Assembly: GCA_024401295.1 (NCBI GenBank) | Contig: JAKSLG010000020.1 | Location: 1 to 49,744, forward strand | Direction of reading: 5' to 3' | Source of the DNA: Bacteroidales bacterium | Lineage (GTDB): Bacteria > Bacteroidota > Bacteroidia > Bacteroidales > Marinilabiliaceae | Length of the DNA stretch: 49,744 nucleotides | In this document: positions 15,972-24,505 of the stretch, piece after piece | Position numbering within the stretch: the stretch's first letter is position 1 | Layout of the letters: every line of letters starts with the position of its first letter | Program-made: the position numbers and the translations under genes | The notes under the pieces: model-generated | Database searches by the model: none | What the model saw: only the letters and a program-made list of their open reading frames with translations | What the model was told of the DNA's origin: nothing

Positions 15972-16538
15972 ATGAAAAAAGATATCATATTGTGCGGTGT
16001 GGGTGGACAAGGAATCCTCTCCATCGCGACCATCATAGGCGAGGCTGCCACGAAAGCAGGCATCAACCTGAAGCAGGCCGAAGTACACGGCATGAGCCAG
16101 CGCGGCGGCGACGTGCAGTCGAACCTGAGACTAAGTACAGAGCAAATATGGAGCGACCTCATCCCCCAGGGCGGATGTGATCTTGTGATAAGCATGGAGC
16201 CGATGGAGGCATTGCGCTATCTCCCATATCTCTCGAAGGATGGCGTCATCGTGACAAGCAACAAGCCGTTCGTAAACATACCGAACTATCCTGACGAGAA
16301 AGCATTGTTTGACGAGCTCAACGCTCTTCCGCATGTCGTTCAGCTCGACATCGAGCAGGTTGCAAAAGATGCCGGAAATCCGCGTGGAGCAAACGTCGTG
16401 TTGCTTGGCATGGCTGCAAAATATCTCGAAATCATCACGCCGGAACAGCTCCGCGAAGCCATAGCAACGATTTTTGCACGCAAAGGCGAAGCCGTTGTCG
16501 AGGGCAATCTCAAGGCGTTCGATGCCGCTAACAAATAA
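15972..16538 (+). CDS. iorB: Indolepyruvate ferredoxin oxidoreductase, beta subunit
   Basis: 188 aa, the usual size of IorB, a pyruvate-ferredoxin-oxidoreductase gamma-type domain. The signature GVGGQG (9-14) and EVHGMSQRGGDVQSNLR near 38-54 are typical. It follows iorA by 20 bp and ends 11 bp before the CoA ligase gene. It completes the alpha/beta enzyme that makes or consumes aryl pyruvates. Confidence 0.93.
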   Translation: MKKDIILCGVGGQGILSIATIIGEAATKAGINLKQAEVHGMSQRGGDVQSNLRLSTEQIWSDLIPQGGCDLVISMEPMEALRYLPYLSKDGVIVTSNKPFVNIPNYPDEKALFDELNALPHVVQLDIEQVAKDAGNPRGANVVLLGMAAKYLEIITPEQLREAIATIFARKGEAVVEGNLKAFDAANK

Positions 16539-16549
16539 TCGAGACAGAC

Positions 16550-17881
16550 ATGGAAAACCAGGGCATCAAGAAAGATTACAGCTGCGAATATTTCAATCCT
16601 GAAGTAGAAACGCTCTCGATAGAGGCTATCAGAGAATTACAGCTGAAACGTCTCAAAGAGACCGTTGCTCACTGTATGAATTCGCCATTCTACAAGAAGC
16701 GTTTTGAAGAAGCCGGACTGAGTGTCGATGACATCAAGACGCTCGACGACATTCGCAAGATTCCGTTCACTACGAAGGCCGATCTGCGCGACACATATCC
16801 TTTTGGCATTGCTTCGGTGCCACTTGAGAAATGCACACGTCTGCACTCCTCGAGCGGAACGACAGGCAATCCGACCGTCATATTGCATACGGACAAAGAC
16901 ATCGACGAGTGGGCAAACCAAGTGGCGAGAAACCTTTGGATGGTGGGCCTACGCCCGACAGATATCTTCCAGAACTCAAGCGGATATGGCATGTTCACTG
17001 GTGGATTGGGCTTCCAGTTCGGTGCAGAAAAAATGGGCATGCTGACCGTGCCTGCCGCAGCGGGCAATTCACTCAGACAGATAAAATTCATCAAGGACTT
17101 CGGAACGACCGCCATACATGCGGTACCTTCATACTTGACCCGCCTCAAGGAGGTGATGGATCAAGAGGGCGTGGATCCACGAAAAGACACTAAACTGAAG
17201 GTGTTTGCGATCGGCGCAGAGCCACATTCAGAAGAGCAGCGCAAGCGCATAGAAAACATGTTCGGCGTAAAGGCATACAACTCATTCGGCATGAGTGAGA
17301 TGTGCGGTCCGGGCGTAGGTTTTGAATGCAAGGAACAGCAAGGCCTTCATTTCTGGGAAGATTACTACATAGTAGAAATCGTCGATCCAGAGACACTTGA
17401 ACCCGTACCTGACGGCGAGATCGGCGAACTCGTCCTGACGAGCATCCGACGTGAGGCTATGCCATTGCTTCGTTACCGCACACGCGACCTTACGAGAGTA
17501 TTGGGCCATACATGTGCATGTGGCAGAAATCACGTACGCATAGACCGAATGAAAGGACGCTCGGACGACATGATGGTGTTGAAGGGAGTGAACATCTTCC
17601 CTATACAGATTGAAAAGATTCTGATGCAATATCCGGAACTGGCAAGCAACTACCTCATCACACTCACAACCGATGCCGACAACGACAACATGACAGTTGA
17701 AGTGGAGCTCGCAGAACCACTTGCTGAAGAGAACCATCAGAAGCTCTTGAAAGCCGTTACACGCGCTCTGAAAGACGAGATTTTGCTCACGCCAATTGTC
17801 AAACTCGTTCAAAAAGGCACACTTCCTGTGAGCGAAGGCAAAGCCGTACGTGTCGTTGACAAGAGAACGGTTTATAATTAG
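16550..17881 (+). CDS. paaK: Phenylacetate--CoA ligase (first copy)
   Basis: PaaK activates an arylacetate to its CoA thioester with ATP (AMP + PPi). The 443-aa protein matches the family in length and has the P-loop-like motif SSSGTTGNPT (100-109), the YRTRDLTR motif, and the GRSDDMMVLKGVNIFP hinge. It lies directly after iorAB, so its product (phenylacetyl- or indoleacetyl-CoA) would feed IorAB for reductive carboxylation, or the reverse reaction would release the acid. A second PaaK at 21046 is about half identical by eye, suggesting different arylacetate substrates. Confidence 0.93.
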   Translation: MENQGIKKDYSCEYFNPEVETLSIEAIRELQLKRLKETVAHCMNSPFYKKRFEEAGLSVDDIKTLDDIRKIPFTTKADLRDTYPFGIASVPLEKCTRLHSSSGTTGNPTVILHTDKDIDEWANQVARNLWMVGLRPTDIFQNSSGYGMFTGGLGFQFGAEKMGMLTVPAAAGNSLRQIKFIKDFGTTAIHAVPSYLTRLKEVMDQEGVDPRKDTKLKVFAIGAEPHSEEQRKRIENMFGVKAYNSFGMSEMCGPGVGFECKEQQGLHFWEDYYIVEIVDPETLEPVPDGEIGELVLTSIRREAMPLLRYRTRDLTRVLGHTCACGRNHVRIDRMKGRSDDMMVLKGVNIFPIQIEKILMQYPELASNYLITLTTDADNDNMTVEVELAEPLAEENHQKLLKAVTRALKDEILLTPIVKLVQKGTLPVSEGKAVRVVDKRTVYN

Positions 17882-17893
17882 ACCATAAAAACA

Positions 17894-19021
17894 ATGGATA
17901 AACTCAATAATATGAAAATTGCACTCGTTGTGCTTGTGTGTATTTTGACAGGCACATCGGCATGGGCCGAGCATTATCGCGATGATGAACAAGGCGAAAC
18001 ACTTGCCCAGCAGATACCTGCCATAACGAACTCAGAAGGTCCCGACTGGCTTGCGGACGTGGCTTCACGCATCCAATTGCATGGCTATGCGCAAGGATGG
18101 TATTACTATCAGAATGCCGGCGGAAACAAATCCAACACTTTCCTCTGCAAGCGAGTCATATTCTGGGCCAATGCCAAGATAACAGACCGTTGGGCTTTCC
18201 AGTTCATGCATGATTTCAGCAGCGTTGTGCAAGAGTATTACACCGACTATCGCATAACAAACAACAACATGCTGACCGTTCGTTTCGGACAGTTCAAGAA
18301 TGCGCTTTCATACGAAAATCCATTGTCGCCGACATCGATGGAGACAATTGACGTTTATTCTGAAGGCGTTACATACCTCACCGGTTGCGGAAGTGATCCG
18401 CTTAATGGCGTTCAGTACGGACGAGATCAAGGCATTGCACTTTTTGGCGAAACCGACAACAAGAAATTCCGCTATGAACTTCAGGTGATGAACGGAACCG
18501 GCATCAATGTCCGCGATAAAAACAATGCGAAGGACGTCATCGCGCGACTCGAATTCCGTCCCGCTCAAGGACTTAACCTATGCGCTACGGCTCAGATTGG
18601 AAAAGGCAGTGCACTCGTGGGCAATTGCGTTTTCAACCCTAAGATTCAGCAAGGCGATGATTATAAGCGCAACCGCTGGACAATAGGCTTTGACTATAAA
18701 TCGACGCGCTTTAATGTTCATGGCGAATATCTGGATGGCATTGATGGCGACGTAACGAGCAGAGGCGCATATCTGACGGGCAGCGTGGCTTTTGTTCCTC
18801 AGAAGTTTGATCTTGTTGCCAGCTATGACTATTTCAACTTCAACACCGACGAGAATATGGACATGCACAAGATCGTTGCAGGATTGCAGTATTGGTTCTT
18901 CAAGAAATGCCGATTCCAGGCGCAATATGTCTACAAGAATGCCACGACAAACTATTCGACATTCTTCAATCACGATGCAACACATCAGATCATCTGCCAG
19001 ATGCAGGTGCGATTCAACTAA
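17894..19021 (+). CDS. Outer-membrane porin (porin O/P-like)
   Basis: 375 aa with a signal peptide (cleavage after AWA near residue 25) and alternating hydrophobic strands of a beta-barrel ending in MQVRFN. The segment MLTVRFGQFKNALSYENP resembles the phosphate-selective porin O/P family. Embedded between the CoA ligase and the symporter genes with gaps of 12 and 21 bp, it probably lets arylacetate or a related anion cross the outer membrane. That substrate is inferred from context only. ATG at 17912 is an alternative start. Confidence 0.8.
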   Translation: MDKLNNMKIALVVLVCILTGTSAWAEHYRDDEQGETLAQQIPAITNSEGPDWLADVASRIQLHGYAQGWYYYQNAGGNKSNTFLCKRVIFWANAKITDRWAFQFMHDFSSVVQEYYTDYRITNNNMLTVRFGQFKNALSYENPLSPTSMETIDVYSEGVTYLTGCGSDPLNGVQYGRDQGIALFGETDNKKFRYELQVMNGTGINVRDKNNAKDVIARLEFRPAQGLNLCATAQIGKGSALVGNCVFNPKIQQGDDYKRNRWTIGFDYKSTRFNVHGEYLDGIDGDVTSRGAYLTGSVAFVPQKFDLVASYDYFNFNTDENMDMHKIVAGLQYWFFKKCRFQAQYVYKNATTNYSTFFNHDATHQIICQMQVRFN

Positions 19022-19042
19022 TGGAATTATTTGCATAATACT

Positions 19043-20596
19043 ATGTTAATCAAGATAATACTTACAATTATATTCCTTTGCGTCATGGTTGGCGTAGGAA
19101 TATACTCGCGCAAGCAGGCATCGTCTGTCGACGGCTTTGTGCTTGGCGGACGCAACGTCGGAGGATGGCTCACCGCATTTGCATACGGCACCAGCTATTT
19201 TTCAGCAGTTGTCTTTGTCGGTTATGCCGGCCAGTTCGGATGGAAATATGGCTTGGCGAGCACATGGATCGGTATCGGAAATGCACTTATAGGCTCTTTG
19301 ATTGCATGGATGGTGCTCGGCCGACGAACAAAACTCATGACACAACACATCGGCTCTCGCACCATGCCAGACTTCTTTGGAACACGATTTGCATCGCAAG
19401 GACTTCGTGTCGTTGCATCAATCATCGCATTCGTATTTCTCATTCCTTATACAGCAGGCGTATACAATGGCATTTCGAGACTTTTCGAGATGGGCTTCGG
19501 CATTCCATATGAATATTGCGTTGTCATAATGGCCATATTGACAGCTGTTTATGTAATTCTTGGCGGCTACAAGGCAACAGCCATCAATGATTTTATTCAA
19601 GGCATCATAATGCTCTTTGGCATTGTTGCAGTTATCGCAGCTGTGCTCATGAGCAAAGGAGGCCTCTGTGCCGCCATAGACAGCATGTCGGAGGCCATGC
19701 CGACAGCAAAGGACCTGGAAAGTCCACTTTTCGCTAATTTCTGTGCCGGAGATTTTGCATCATGCTGGGGACCTAATGTCATGTCGCTCATCGGCGTTAT
19801 CGTACTGACTTCGCTTGGAACATGGGGCTTGCCACAGATGGTTGGCAAATTCTATAGCATCACAGATGAAGCGGCTATCAAACGAGGCACCATCATCTCG
19901 ACTGTGTTTGCACTCATCGTTGCTGGTGGCTGCTATTTCCTTGGCGGTTTCGGCCGACTTTTTGGCGAACCTTCACTCAAAGCCAATGGCACGTATGACT
20001 ATGATGCCATAGTGCCATCAATGCTCGAGACATTGCCTGATGCGCTTATAGCACTCGTCGTGCTGCTCGTGCTGTCCGCATCAATGTCAACACTTGCATC
20101 GCTTGTTCTCACATCATCATCAACAATGACGCTCGACCTCATCTATCGCGACAAGAAATCTGAAATTGATGAAGTTGAAAACGGAACGATCAACGAAGTT
20201 GTTGCCGAACGTATCGAACGTCGCAAGGTCGTAGTGATGCGCGTGCTCATCGTCTTCTTCATCGTCCTCTCACTCATGATTGCTCTCAATCCTCCAATGT
20301 TCATAGCACAGCTGATGGGCATTTCATGGGGTGCGTTGGCAGGTGCATTCCTTGCTCCATTCCTGCTCGGACTCTACTGGCGTGGCGTCACGACAACTTC
20401 AGTATGGGCATGTTTTGCATGGGGCGTAGGATTGACGGTTGTCAACATGCTGATGGGCAATCCTATCAACCCTATCAATTGTGGTGCCATCGCCATGGTT
20501 GGCGGCTTTGCCGTTGTCATCCTGGTCAGTCTTATCACGCCAAAGGGTGACAGAGATTGGGTGAATAAGATTTTTGAATGCTATAAAAAAGATTGA
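19043..20596 (+). CDS. Sodium:solute symporter (SSS family)
   Basis: About 517 aa with thirteen predicted membrane helices. Family marks include GGRNVGGWLTAFAYGTSYFSA near the N-terminus and the SSF signature in the segment FGRLFGEPSLKANG / helix region. In this operon a Na+-coupled carboxylate uptake system makes sense as the arylacetate importer; the true substrate is not visible in the sequence. The ATG at 19043 is preferred over a TTG at 19031. The stop is 2 bp before the thioesterase start. Confidence 0.88.
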   Translation: MLIKIILTIIFLCVMVGVGIYSRKQASSVDGFVLGGRNVGGWLTAFAYGTSYFSAVVFVGYAGQFGWKYGLASTWIGIGNALIGSLIAWMVLGRRTKLMTQHIGSRTMPDFFGTRFASQGLRVVASIIAFVFLIPYTAGVYNGISRLFEMGFGIPYEYCVVIMAILTAVYVILGGYKATAINDFIQGIIMLFGIVAVIAAVLMSKGGLCAAIDSMSEAMPTAKDLESPLFANFCAGDFASCWGPNVMSLIGVIVLTSLGTWGLPQMVGKFYSITDEAAIKRGTIISTVFALIVAGGCYFLGGFGRLFGEPSLKANGTYDYDAIVPSMLETLPDALIALVVLLVLSASMSTLASLVLTSSSTMTLDLIYRDKKSEIDEVENGTINEVVAERIERRKVVVMRVLIVFFIVLSLMIALNPPMFIAQLMGISWGALAGAFLAPFLLGLYWRGVTTTSVWACFAWGVGLTVVNMLMGNPINPINCGAIAMVGGFAVVILVSLITPKGDRDWVNKIFECYKKD

Positions 20597-20598
20597 TT

Positions 20599-21012
20599 AT
20601 GACATTGCTCGATAAATTAAACAAAGACGATCGTTTTGCCAATAGCATCGGTGCTCAATTGACCGACCTCCGAGAGGGTTATGCCAAGGCTGAATTAGTC
20701 GTTGAAGAGCGTCATCTCAATGGCGCTGGTGTATGTCAAGGAGGCGTTATCTATACGCTGGCAGACCTTAGTTTTGCCGGCGTGGCAAACAGCCACGGCA
20801 TCTTGTCGCTTGGCATCAGCAATACCATAACATTCATAAAGTCAGCAATGCTTGGTGAACGCATTATTGCAGAATGCACAGAGGTTGTCAATCATCACAA
20901 ATTGCCTTACTGCGACATTCGCGTCACGAATGAAAAAGGCGAAATCCTGGCAACGATGACAGGCCTTGCATATCGACTTAAGAAAGATTTTGAGTTTGAC
21001 TCACTTAAATAA
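20599..21012 (+). CDS. PaaI-type hotdog thioesterase
   Basis: 137 aa, single hotdog fold: the motif LNGAGVCQGGVIYTLADLSF corresponds to the PaaI active site (HGG-type position replaced by CQGG here, with the Asp in LAD conserved). PaaI enzymes hydrolyse stalled aryl-acetyl-CoA esters, recovering CoA. Start chosen at the ATG rather than the upstream TTG. Spacing (2 bp after the symporter) shows it is part of the operon, where it would guard the CoA pool against dead-end thioesters. Confidence 0.88.
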   Translation: MTLLDKLNKDDRFANSIGAQLTDLREGYAKAELVVEERHLNGAGVCQGGVIYTLADLSFAGVANSHGILSLGISNTITFIKSAMLGERIIAECTEVVNHHKLPYCDIRVTNEKGEILATMTGLAYRLKKDFEFDSLK

Positions 21013-21045
21013 TTCAGATTACAACCAATTAAATATAGAGAATCT

Positions 21046-22353
21046 ATGATACACAACCCGCAAATTGAGTGCATGAGCCGCGAGGATATGCGCAAACTAC
21101 AGAGTGAACGACTCGTCAAGGTCGTTAAGACTTGTTATGAAAAGGTGCCTTTCTACAAGAAGAAGATGGATGAGATGGGCGTTAAGCCCGAGGATATCAA
21201 GAGCATCGACGATATCAATAAGCTCCCTTTCACAACTAAACACGACCTCCGCGACGAATACCCATTCGGCCTCCAGGCTGTACCAATGAGCGATGTGCGT
21301 CGTATACATGCTTCTTCCGGTACTACTGGCAAGCCTGTTGTCGACACTTATACCGACAATGATGTGGCTAATTGGGCCGAGGGCGTTGCTCGCGTCATGG
21401 CTGTTGGTGATGTTGGTCCAGGCGATGTTGTTCAGGTGTCATACGGCTACGGCCTCTTCACTGGCGGTCTCGGTGCTCACGATGGTGCAAACGTCCGTGG
21501 TGCTGTCCAGCTGCCTACTTCTGCCGGCAATTCCGAGAAGCAGATCATGCTCATGAAGGATTTCGGCTCTACGGCTCTCTGCTGCACTCCATCTTACGCT
21601 CTCCACCTCGCTGAATGTATCGAGAAGAGCGAGAATGTCAAAATCGAGGACATGAAGCTCCGTGTCGGCTTCTTCGGCGCTGAACCATGGACCGAGGGTA
21701 TGCGCAAGGAACTCGAGAGCAAGCTGCATATCAAGGCTATCGATATCTATGGTCTTACCGAGATGAGCGGACCTGGTGTCGGCGGAGAATGCGAATATCA
21801 GGATGGTACTCACCTCTGGGAGGATATGTTCTTCCCTGAAATCATCAACCCTGACACTCTCGAGCCTGTTGCTCCTGGCGAGTTCGGCGAACTCGTATTC
21901 ACTTCGCTCTGCAAGGAGGCTATGCCTATCCTTCGCTACCGTACTCGCGACCTTACTCGCCTTATCTACGAGCCTTGCAAGTGCGGACGTACCGCTGTCC
22001 GTATGGACCGTATTCTCGGCCGTTCCGACGATATGCTCATCATTCGTGGTGTCAACGTATTCCCTTCACAGATCGAGACTGTACTCACCGAGTTCCCTTC
22101 GTTCACTCCTTACTACTTCATCACTGTCGACCGTAAGAACAACGAGGATATGTTCGACCTCGATGTCGAACTGCGCGAGGAGTACTTCAGTGCCAACCCT
22201 GAGAAGCAGATGCCTTTCATCAAGCCTCTCTACGACCGCATCGTGAGCCTCATCGGCATCAAGCCTAACATCCACATCCTCCCTCCGGGCAGCATCGAAC
22301 GCTCAATGGGCAAGGCTAAGCATGTCAATGATAAGAGAAATTTCAAAGGATAA
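21046..22353 (+). CDS. paaK: Phenylacetate--CoA ligase (second copy)
   Basis: 435 aa, same fold and motifs as the copy at 16550: SSGTTGKP (90-97), YRTRDLTR, and GRSDDMLIIRGVNVFPSQIE. It differs in codon use: Pro is mostly CCT, Arg CGC/CGT, Leu CTC/CTT, and Gly GGC/GGT, as in the aminotransferase that follows, while the preceding genes use more mixed codons. This suggests high expression, or a separate history for this gene pair. It shares the operon orientation and may have a different substrate preference (for example phenylacetate versus indoleacetate). Confidence 0.93.
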   Translation: MIHNPQIECMSREDMRKLQSERLVKVVKTCYEKVPFYKKKMDEMGVKPEDIKSIDDINKLPFTTKHDLRDEYPFGLQAVPMSDVRRIHASSGTTGKPVVDTYTDNDVANWAEGVARVMAVGDVGPGDVVQVSYGYGLFTGGLGAHDGANVRGAVQLPTSAGNSEKQIMLMKDFGSTALCCTPSYALHLAECIEKSENVKIEDMKLRVGFFGAEPWTEGMRKELESKLHIKAIDIYGLTEMSGPGVGGECEYQDGTHLWEDMFFPEIINPDTLEPVAPGEFGELVFTSLCKEAMPILRYRTRDLTRLIYEPCKCGRTAVRMDRILGRSDDMLIIRGVNVFPSQIETVLTEFPSFTPYYFITVDRKNNEDMFDLDVELREEYFSANPEKQMPFIKPLYDRIVSLIGIKPNIHILPPGSIERSMGKAKHVNDKRNFKG

Positions 22354-22379
22354 ATATTAATCTGATAATTCTCTGAATG

Positions 22380-22420
22380 ATGACGAGCGACCCTGCTATG
22401 GTTGTCGCTCGTCATTTGTT
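22380..22420 (+). terminator. Strong hairpin between paaK2 and the aminotransferase
   Basis: A perfect 12-bp stem, ATGACGAGCGAC (22380-22391) with GTCGCTCGTCAT (22404-22415), loop of 12, followed by TTGTT. The T-tract is short, so it may be a partial terminator or an mRNA-processing/stability element that sets the level of the downstream gene. Confidence 0.6.
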
Positions 22421-22437
22421 CGGTTTAATTCCTACTC

Positions 22438-23748
22438 ATGAATACTCCATTAGACTTTAATACTGTAACCGCCGCCATCGACTCTATGCTCCTTGGCGAC
22501 TTCTCTAGCGCTACCATACGCGACATTCAGGCTCTCTCGCGTCTCCTCGAGGAGAAGACTGGCCAAAGTGTCATCCACCTCGAAATGGGCGTCCCTGGCC
22601 TTAAGCCTTCCGAGATTGCTCTCAAGGCCGAGCAGGAGGCTCTCGCCAACGGCTGCGCTACTATCTACCCCCCAAATGGAGGTGTCCCTCGTATCAAGAA
22701 TGCCGCTTCGCAGTTCGTTAAGGCTTTCATAGGCATCGATATCGACCCTCTCTGCTGCATCCCGACTACTGGTAGCATGCAGGGCACGTTCGCTACGTTC
22801 ACGGCTATCCGACACGCTTTCGCCGGTACGCCTAAGGATACTGTCCTCTTCATTCAGCCCGGATTCCCTGTGCAGACCACTCAGTGCGATGTCATCGGTC
22901 TCAAGCATGTCGGACTCGACATCCACGACTATCGTGGCGACGCTCTCATCGCTAAGCTCGACGAGATGCTCTCTGCCGGCAATGTCAACAGCATCGTCTA
23001 TTCCAACCCTAACAACCCTTCGTGGGTATGCTTCACCGACGACGAACTCAAGGGTATCGCCCGACTTGCCGACAAGCACGATGTCATAATACTCGAAGAT
23101 CTCGCCTATTTCGCCATGGATTTCCGACGCGACCTCTCGCATCCTTTCCAGGCACCTTACCAGGCTACGGTGGCTAAGTATACCGACAACTGCGTACTCT
23201 GGGTCTCTGGCTCTAAGGCGTTCTCCTATGCCGGTCAGCGCATTGGCGTCACCTGCATCAGCAACTCTCTCTACCACCGCGTGTTCGAGCCTCTCGCTAA
23301 GAATTTCGGCGTCGGCGAATTCGGCAATTTCTTCTGCAACCGACTGATGTACACTCTCTCCAGCGGCACTACTCATAGCGTCCAGCATGCTATGGCTGCC
23401 CTCATGGAGGCTGCTTGCGAGGGCCGATACAATTTCCTCGACGATGTCAAGGAATATGGCCGCCGTGCTAAGTTCATGAAGGATGTGCTCCTCGCCAATG
23501 GCTTCTACCTCGTCTACGACAACGATATGGGAGCTCCACTGGCCGACGGTTTCTACTTCACTGTCCAGTATCCAGGCATGGACGACCTTCAGCTCACACG
23601 CGAACTGATGTACTATGGCATCGCCGTTTTCCCACTCGACACTATGGGCTCTGAGCAGCAGGGTGTGCGCGTCTGCACTTCTTTCTTCCAGAAGGAACAG
23701 GAACAAATTTTCAAAGATCGTATCGAATCATTCAAGGCTAATCACTAA
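22438..23748 (+). CDS. Class I/II pyridoxal-phosphate aminotransferase
   Basis: 436 aa with the fold-type I motifs: NPNNPSW (190-196), LEDLAYF (219-225; Asp221 and Tyr224 contact the cofactor), Lys260 in SGSKAFSYAGQRIG as the PLP Schiff-base lysine, and Arg268. In this operon it is expected to exchange the amino group between aromatic amino acids and their 2-oxo acids, linking IorAB to phenylalanine, tyrosine or tryptophan. Codon use is strongly biased like the CoA ligase before it. A strong terminator follows 22 bp after the stop. Confidence 0.92.
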   Translation: MNTPLDFNTVTAAIDSMLLGDFSSATIRDIQALSRLLEEKTGQSVIHLEMGVPGLKPSEIALKAEQEALANGCATIYPPNGGVPRIKNAASQFVKAFIGIDIDPLCCIPTTGSMQGTFATFTAIRHAFAGTPKDTVLFIQPGFPVQTTQCDVIGLKHVGLDIHDYRGDALIAKLDEMLSAGNVNSIVYSNPNNPSWVCFTDDELKGIARLADKHDVIILEDLAYFAMDFRRDLSHPFQAPYQATVAKYTDNCVLWVSGSKAFSYAGQRIGVTCISNSLYHRVFEPLAKNFGVGEFGNFFCNRLMYTLSSGTTHSVQHAMAALMEAACEGRYNFLDDVKEYGRRAKFMKDVLLANGFYLVYDNDMGAPLADGFYFTVQYPGMDDLQLTRELMYYGIAVFPLDTMGSEQQGVRVCTSFFQKEQEQIFKDRIESFKANH

Positions 23749-23770
23749 AAAAACGGTTCGCATACATACG

Positions 23771-23806
23771 AAAAAAAGTCCGGCTCAGACGAGTCGGACT
23801 TTTTTT
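23771..23806 (+). terminator. Bidirectional terminator at the end of the arylacetate operon
   Basis: A-run and GTCCG (23771-23782) pair with CGGAC and a T-run (23795-23806), with an inner CTC/GAG pairing. Both strands end in seven U's, so it can stop the operon on the plus strand and the small gene on the minus strand. Confidence 0.9.
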
Positions 23807-23827
23807 GTTTGAGGGCAATCGTTCGGA

Positions 23828-24193
23828 TTATTTGCCGAAGAATTTGCCAAGTATGCTCATACCTGCACTGATGAGGCTACCCTTGTCGCCACCCATTGCA
23901 CCAACGATGTCAGAGATCTGCTTCACATTGCTTGCAGCAGCTGCCTCTGTGCTGTTTGAGCTACCCTTATACTGGTTGTAGAGTGTCATGAGCTGCTTTG
24001 CGATTGCGAGGTAGTCGAGTGATGACGATGCCTTCGATGTGGCAGCAGCCTTGTTTGAAGAAGCCATATTTGCAACGATGCTCTTTGCAATGCTGCTCAA
24101 TGCCGAATTGCTGAGCGAACCGTCAGATGAAGAAGAAGACTTAGTGCTGTTCATCACACTATTCCAGATGCTTGTCAAATCCAATCCTTCCAT
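23828..24193 (-). CDS. Small Ser/Ala-rich protein of unknown function, 121 aa
   Basis: Start chosen at the ATG at 24193 (MEGLDLTSIWNSVMN), because the 28 residues of the longer frame look like leader sequence. The protein has a Ser-rich linker (STKSSSSSDGSLSNSA), an Ala/Ser-rich helix (NMASSNKAAATSKASSS), then a more hydrophobic Gly-rich end (VGAMGGDKGSLISAGMSILGKFFGK). No signal peptide and no recognised domain. It shares the bidirectional terminator with the aminotransferase. Codon use matches the core genes, so it is likely real and native. Confidence 0.65.
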   Translation of the reverse strand: MEGLDLTSIWNSVMNSTKSSSSSDGSLSNSALSSIAKSIVANMASSNKAAATSKASSSLDYLAIAKQLMTLYNQYKGSSNSTEAAAASNVKQISDIVGAMGGDKGSLISAGMSILGKFFGK

Positions 24194-24277
24194 GATATTT
24201 TTCTGTTTTTTGGTTATTATAACTTGTGATACGTATTGTGAGTGATAATAGTTTGGTTGATGTGTAAAAAAATGCAA

Positions 24278-24472
24278 ATATTATCAGTACATCTTCCAAT
24301 GATGCGATAGTTTTCTCTATGGATTATTCATGGGAAAACACCAGATCGATATCGCATCTTCTCTCGAACGGATCTCGAAGGCATCCCGAAGGATTGCCAT
24401 AGTTCATTTCGCTGAGACCGCCCTCCTTTTCCATCGTTATTTTTATCCTCTAAGTTGTGAGTGGCAAGTTTG
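24278..24472. other. Intergenic stretch left of repeat copy 3
   Basis: No recognised gene except a possible 36-codon minus-strand frame (24324-24434) listed separately. On the minus strand TAATATTTG near 24281 is one base off the -7 consensus and might serve the small gene at 23828-24193. Nothing else is supported. Confidence 0.4.
24324..24434 (-). CDS. Possible small ORF, 36 aa
   Basis: ATG at 24434 opens a frame beginning MEKEGGLSEMNYGNPSG and ending DIDLVFSHE, with AGAGG 12-13 nt upstream. It has two Cys, Pro-Ser-Gly turns and a balanced charge, unlike random AT-rich frames. No family is recognised and no promoter of its own is clear. It may be a remnant or chance frame. Confidence 0.25.
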   Translation of the reverse strand: MEKEGGLSEMNYGNPSGCLRDPFERRCDIDLVFSHE

Positions 24473-24496
24473 TTCGGCGTAGGCTCCATGCCTTGC
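24473..24496 (-). repeat. Inverted copy of the short GC-rich module
   Basis: Reverse complement of the GCAAGGC(A)TGGAGCC module found at 66-94, 360-388 and 24768-24797, with one inserted base. With the module at 24768 it gives copy 3 inverted-repeat ends, whereas copy 1 has direct-repeat ends. Confidence 0.75.
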
Positions 24497-24505
24497 TTGC
24501 TTCAT

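Noticed and set aside
22450-23706. 418-codon open frame on the minus strand over the aminotransferase
   Set aside because: It is antisense to a gene with all aminotransferase motifs and exists because the biased codons of that gene avoid stops on the other strand; the product has no recognisable domain.
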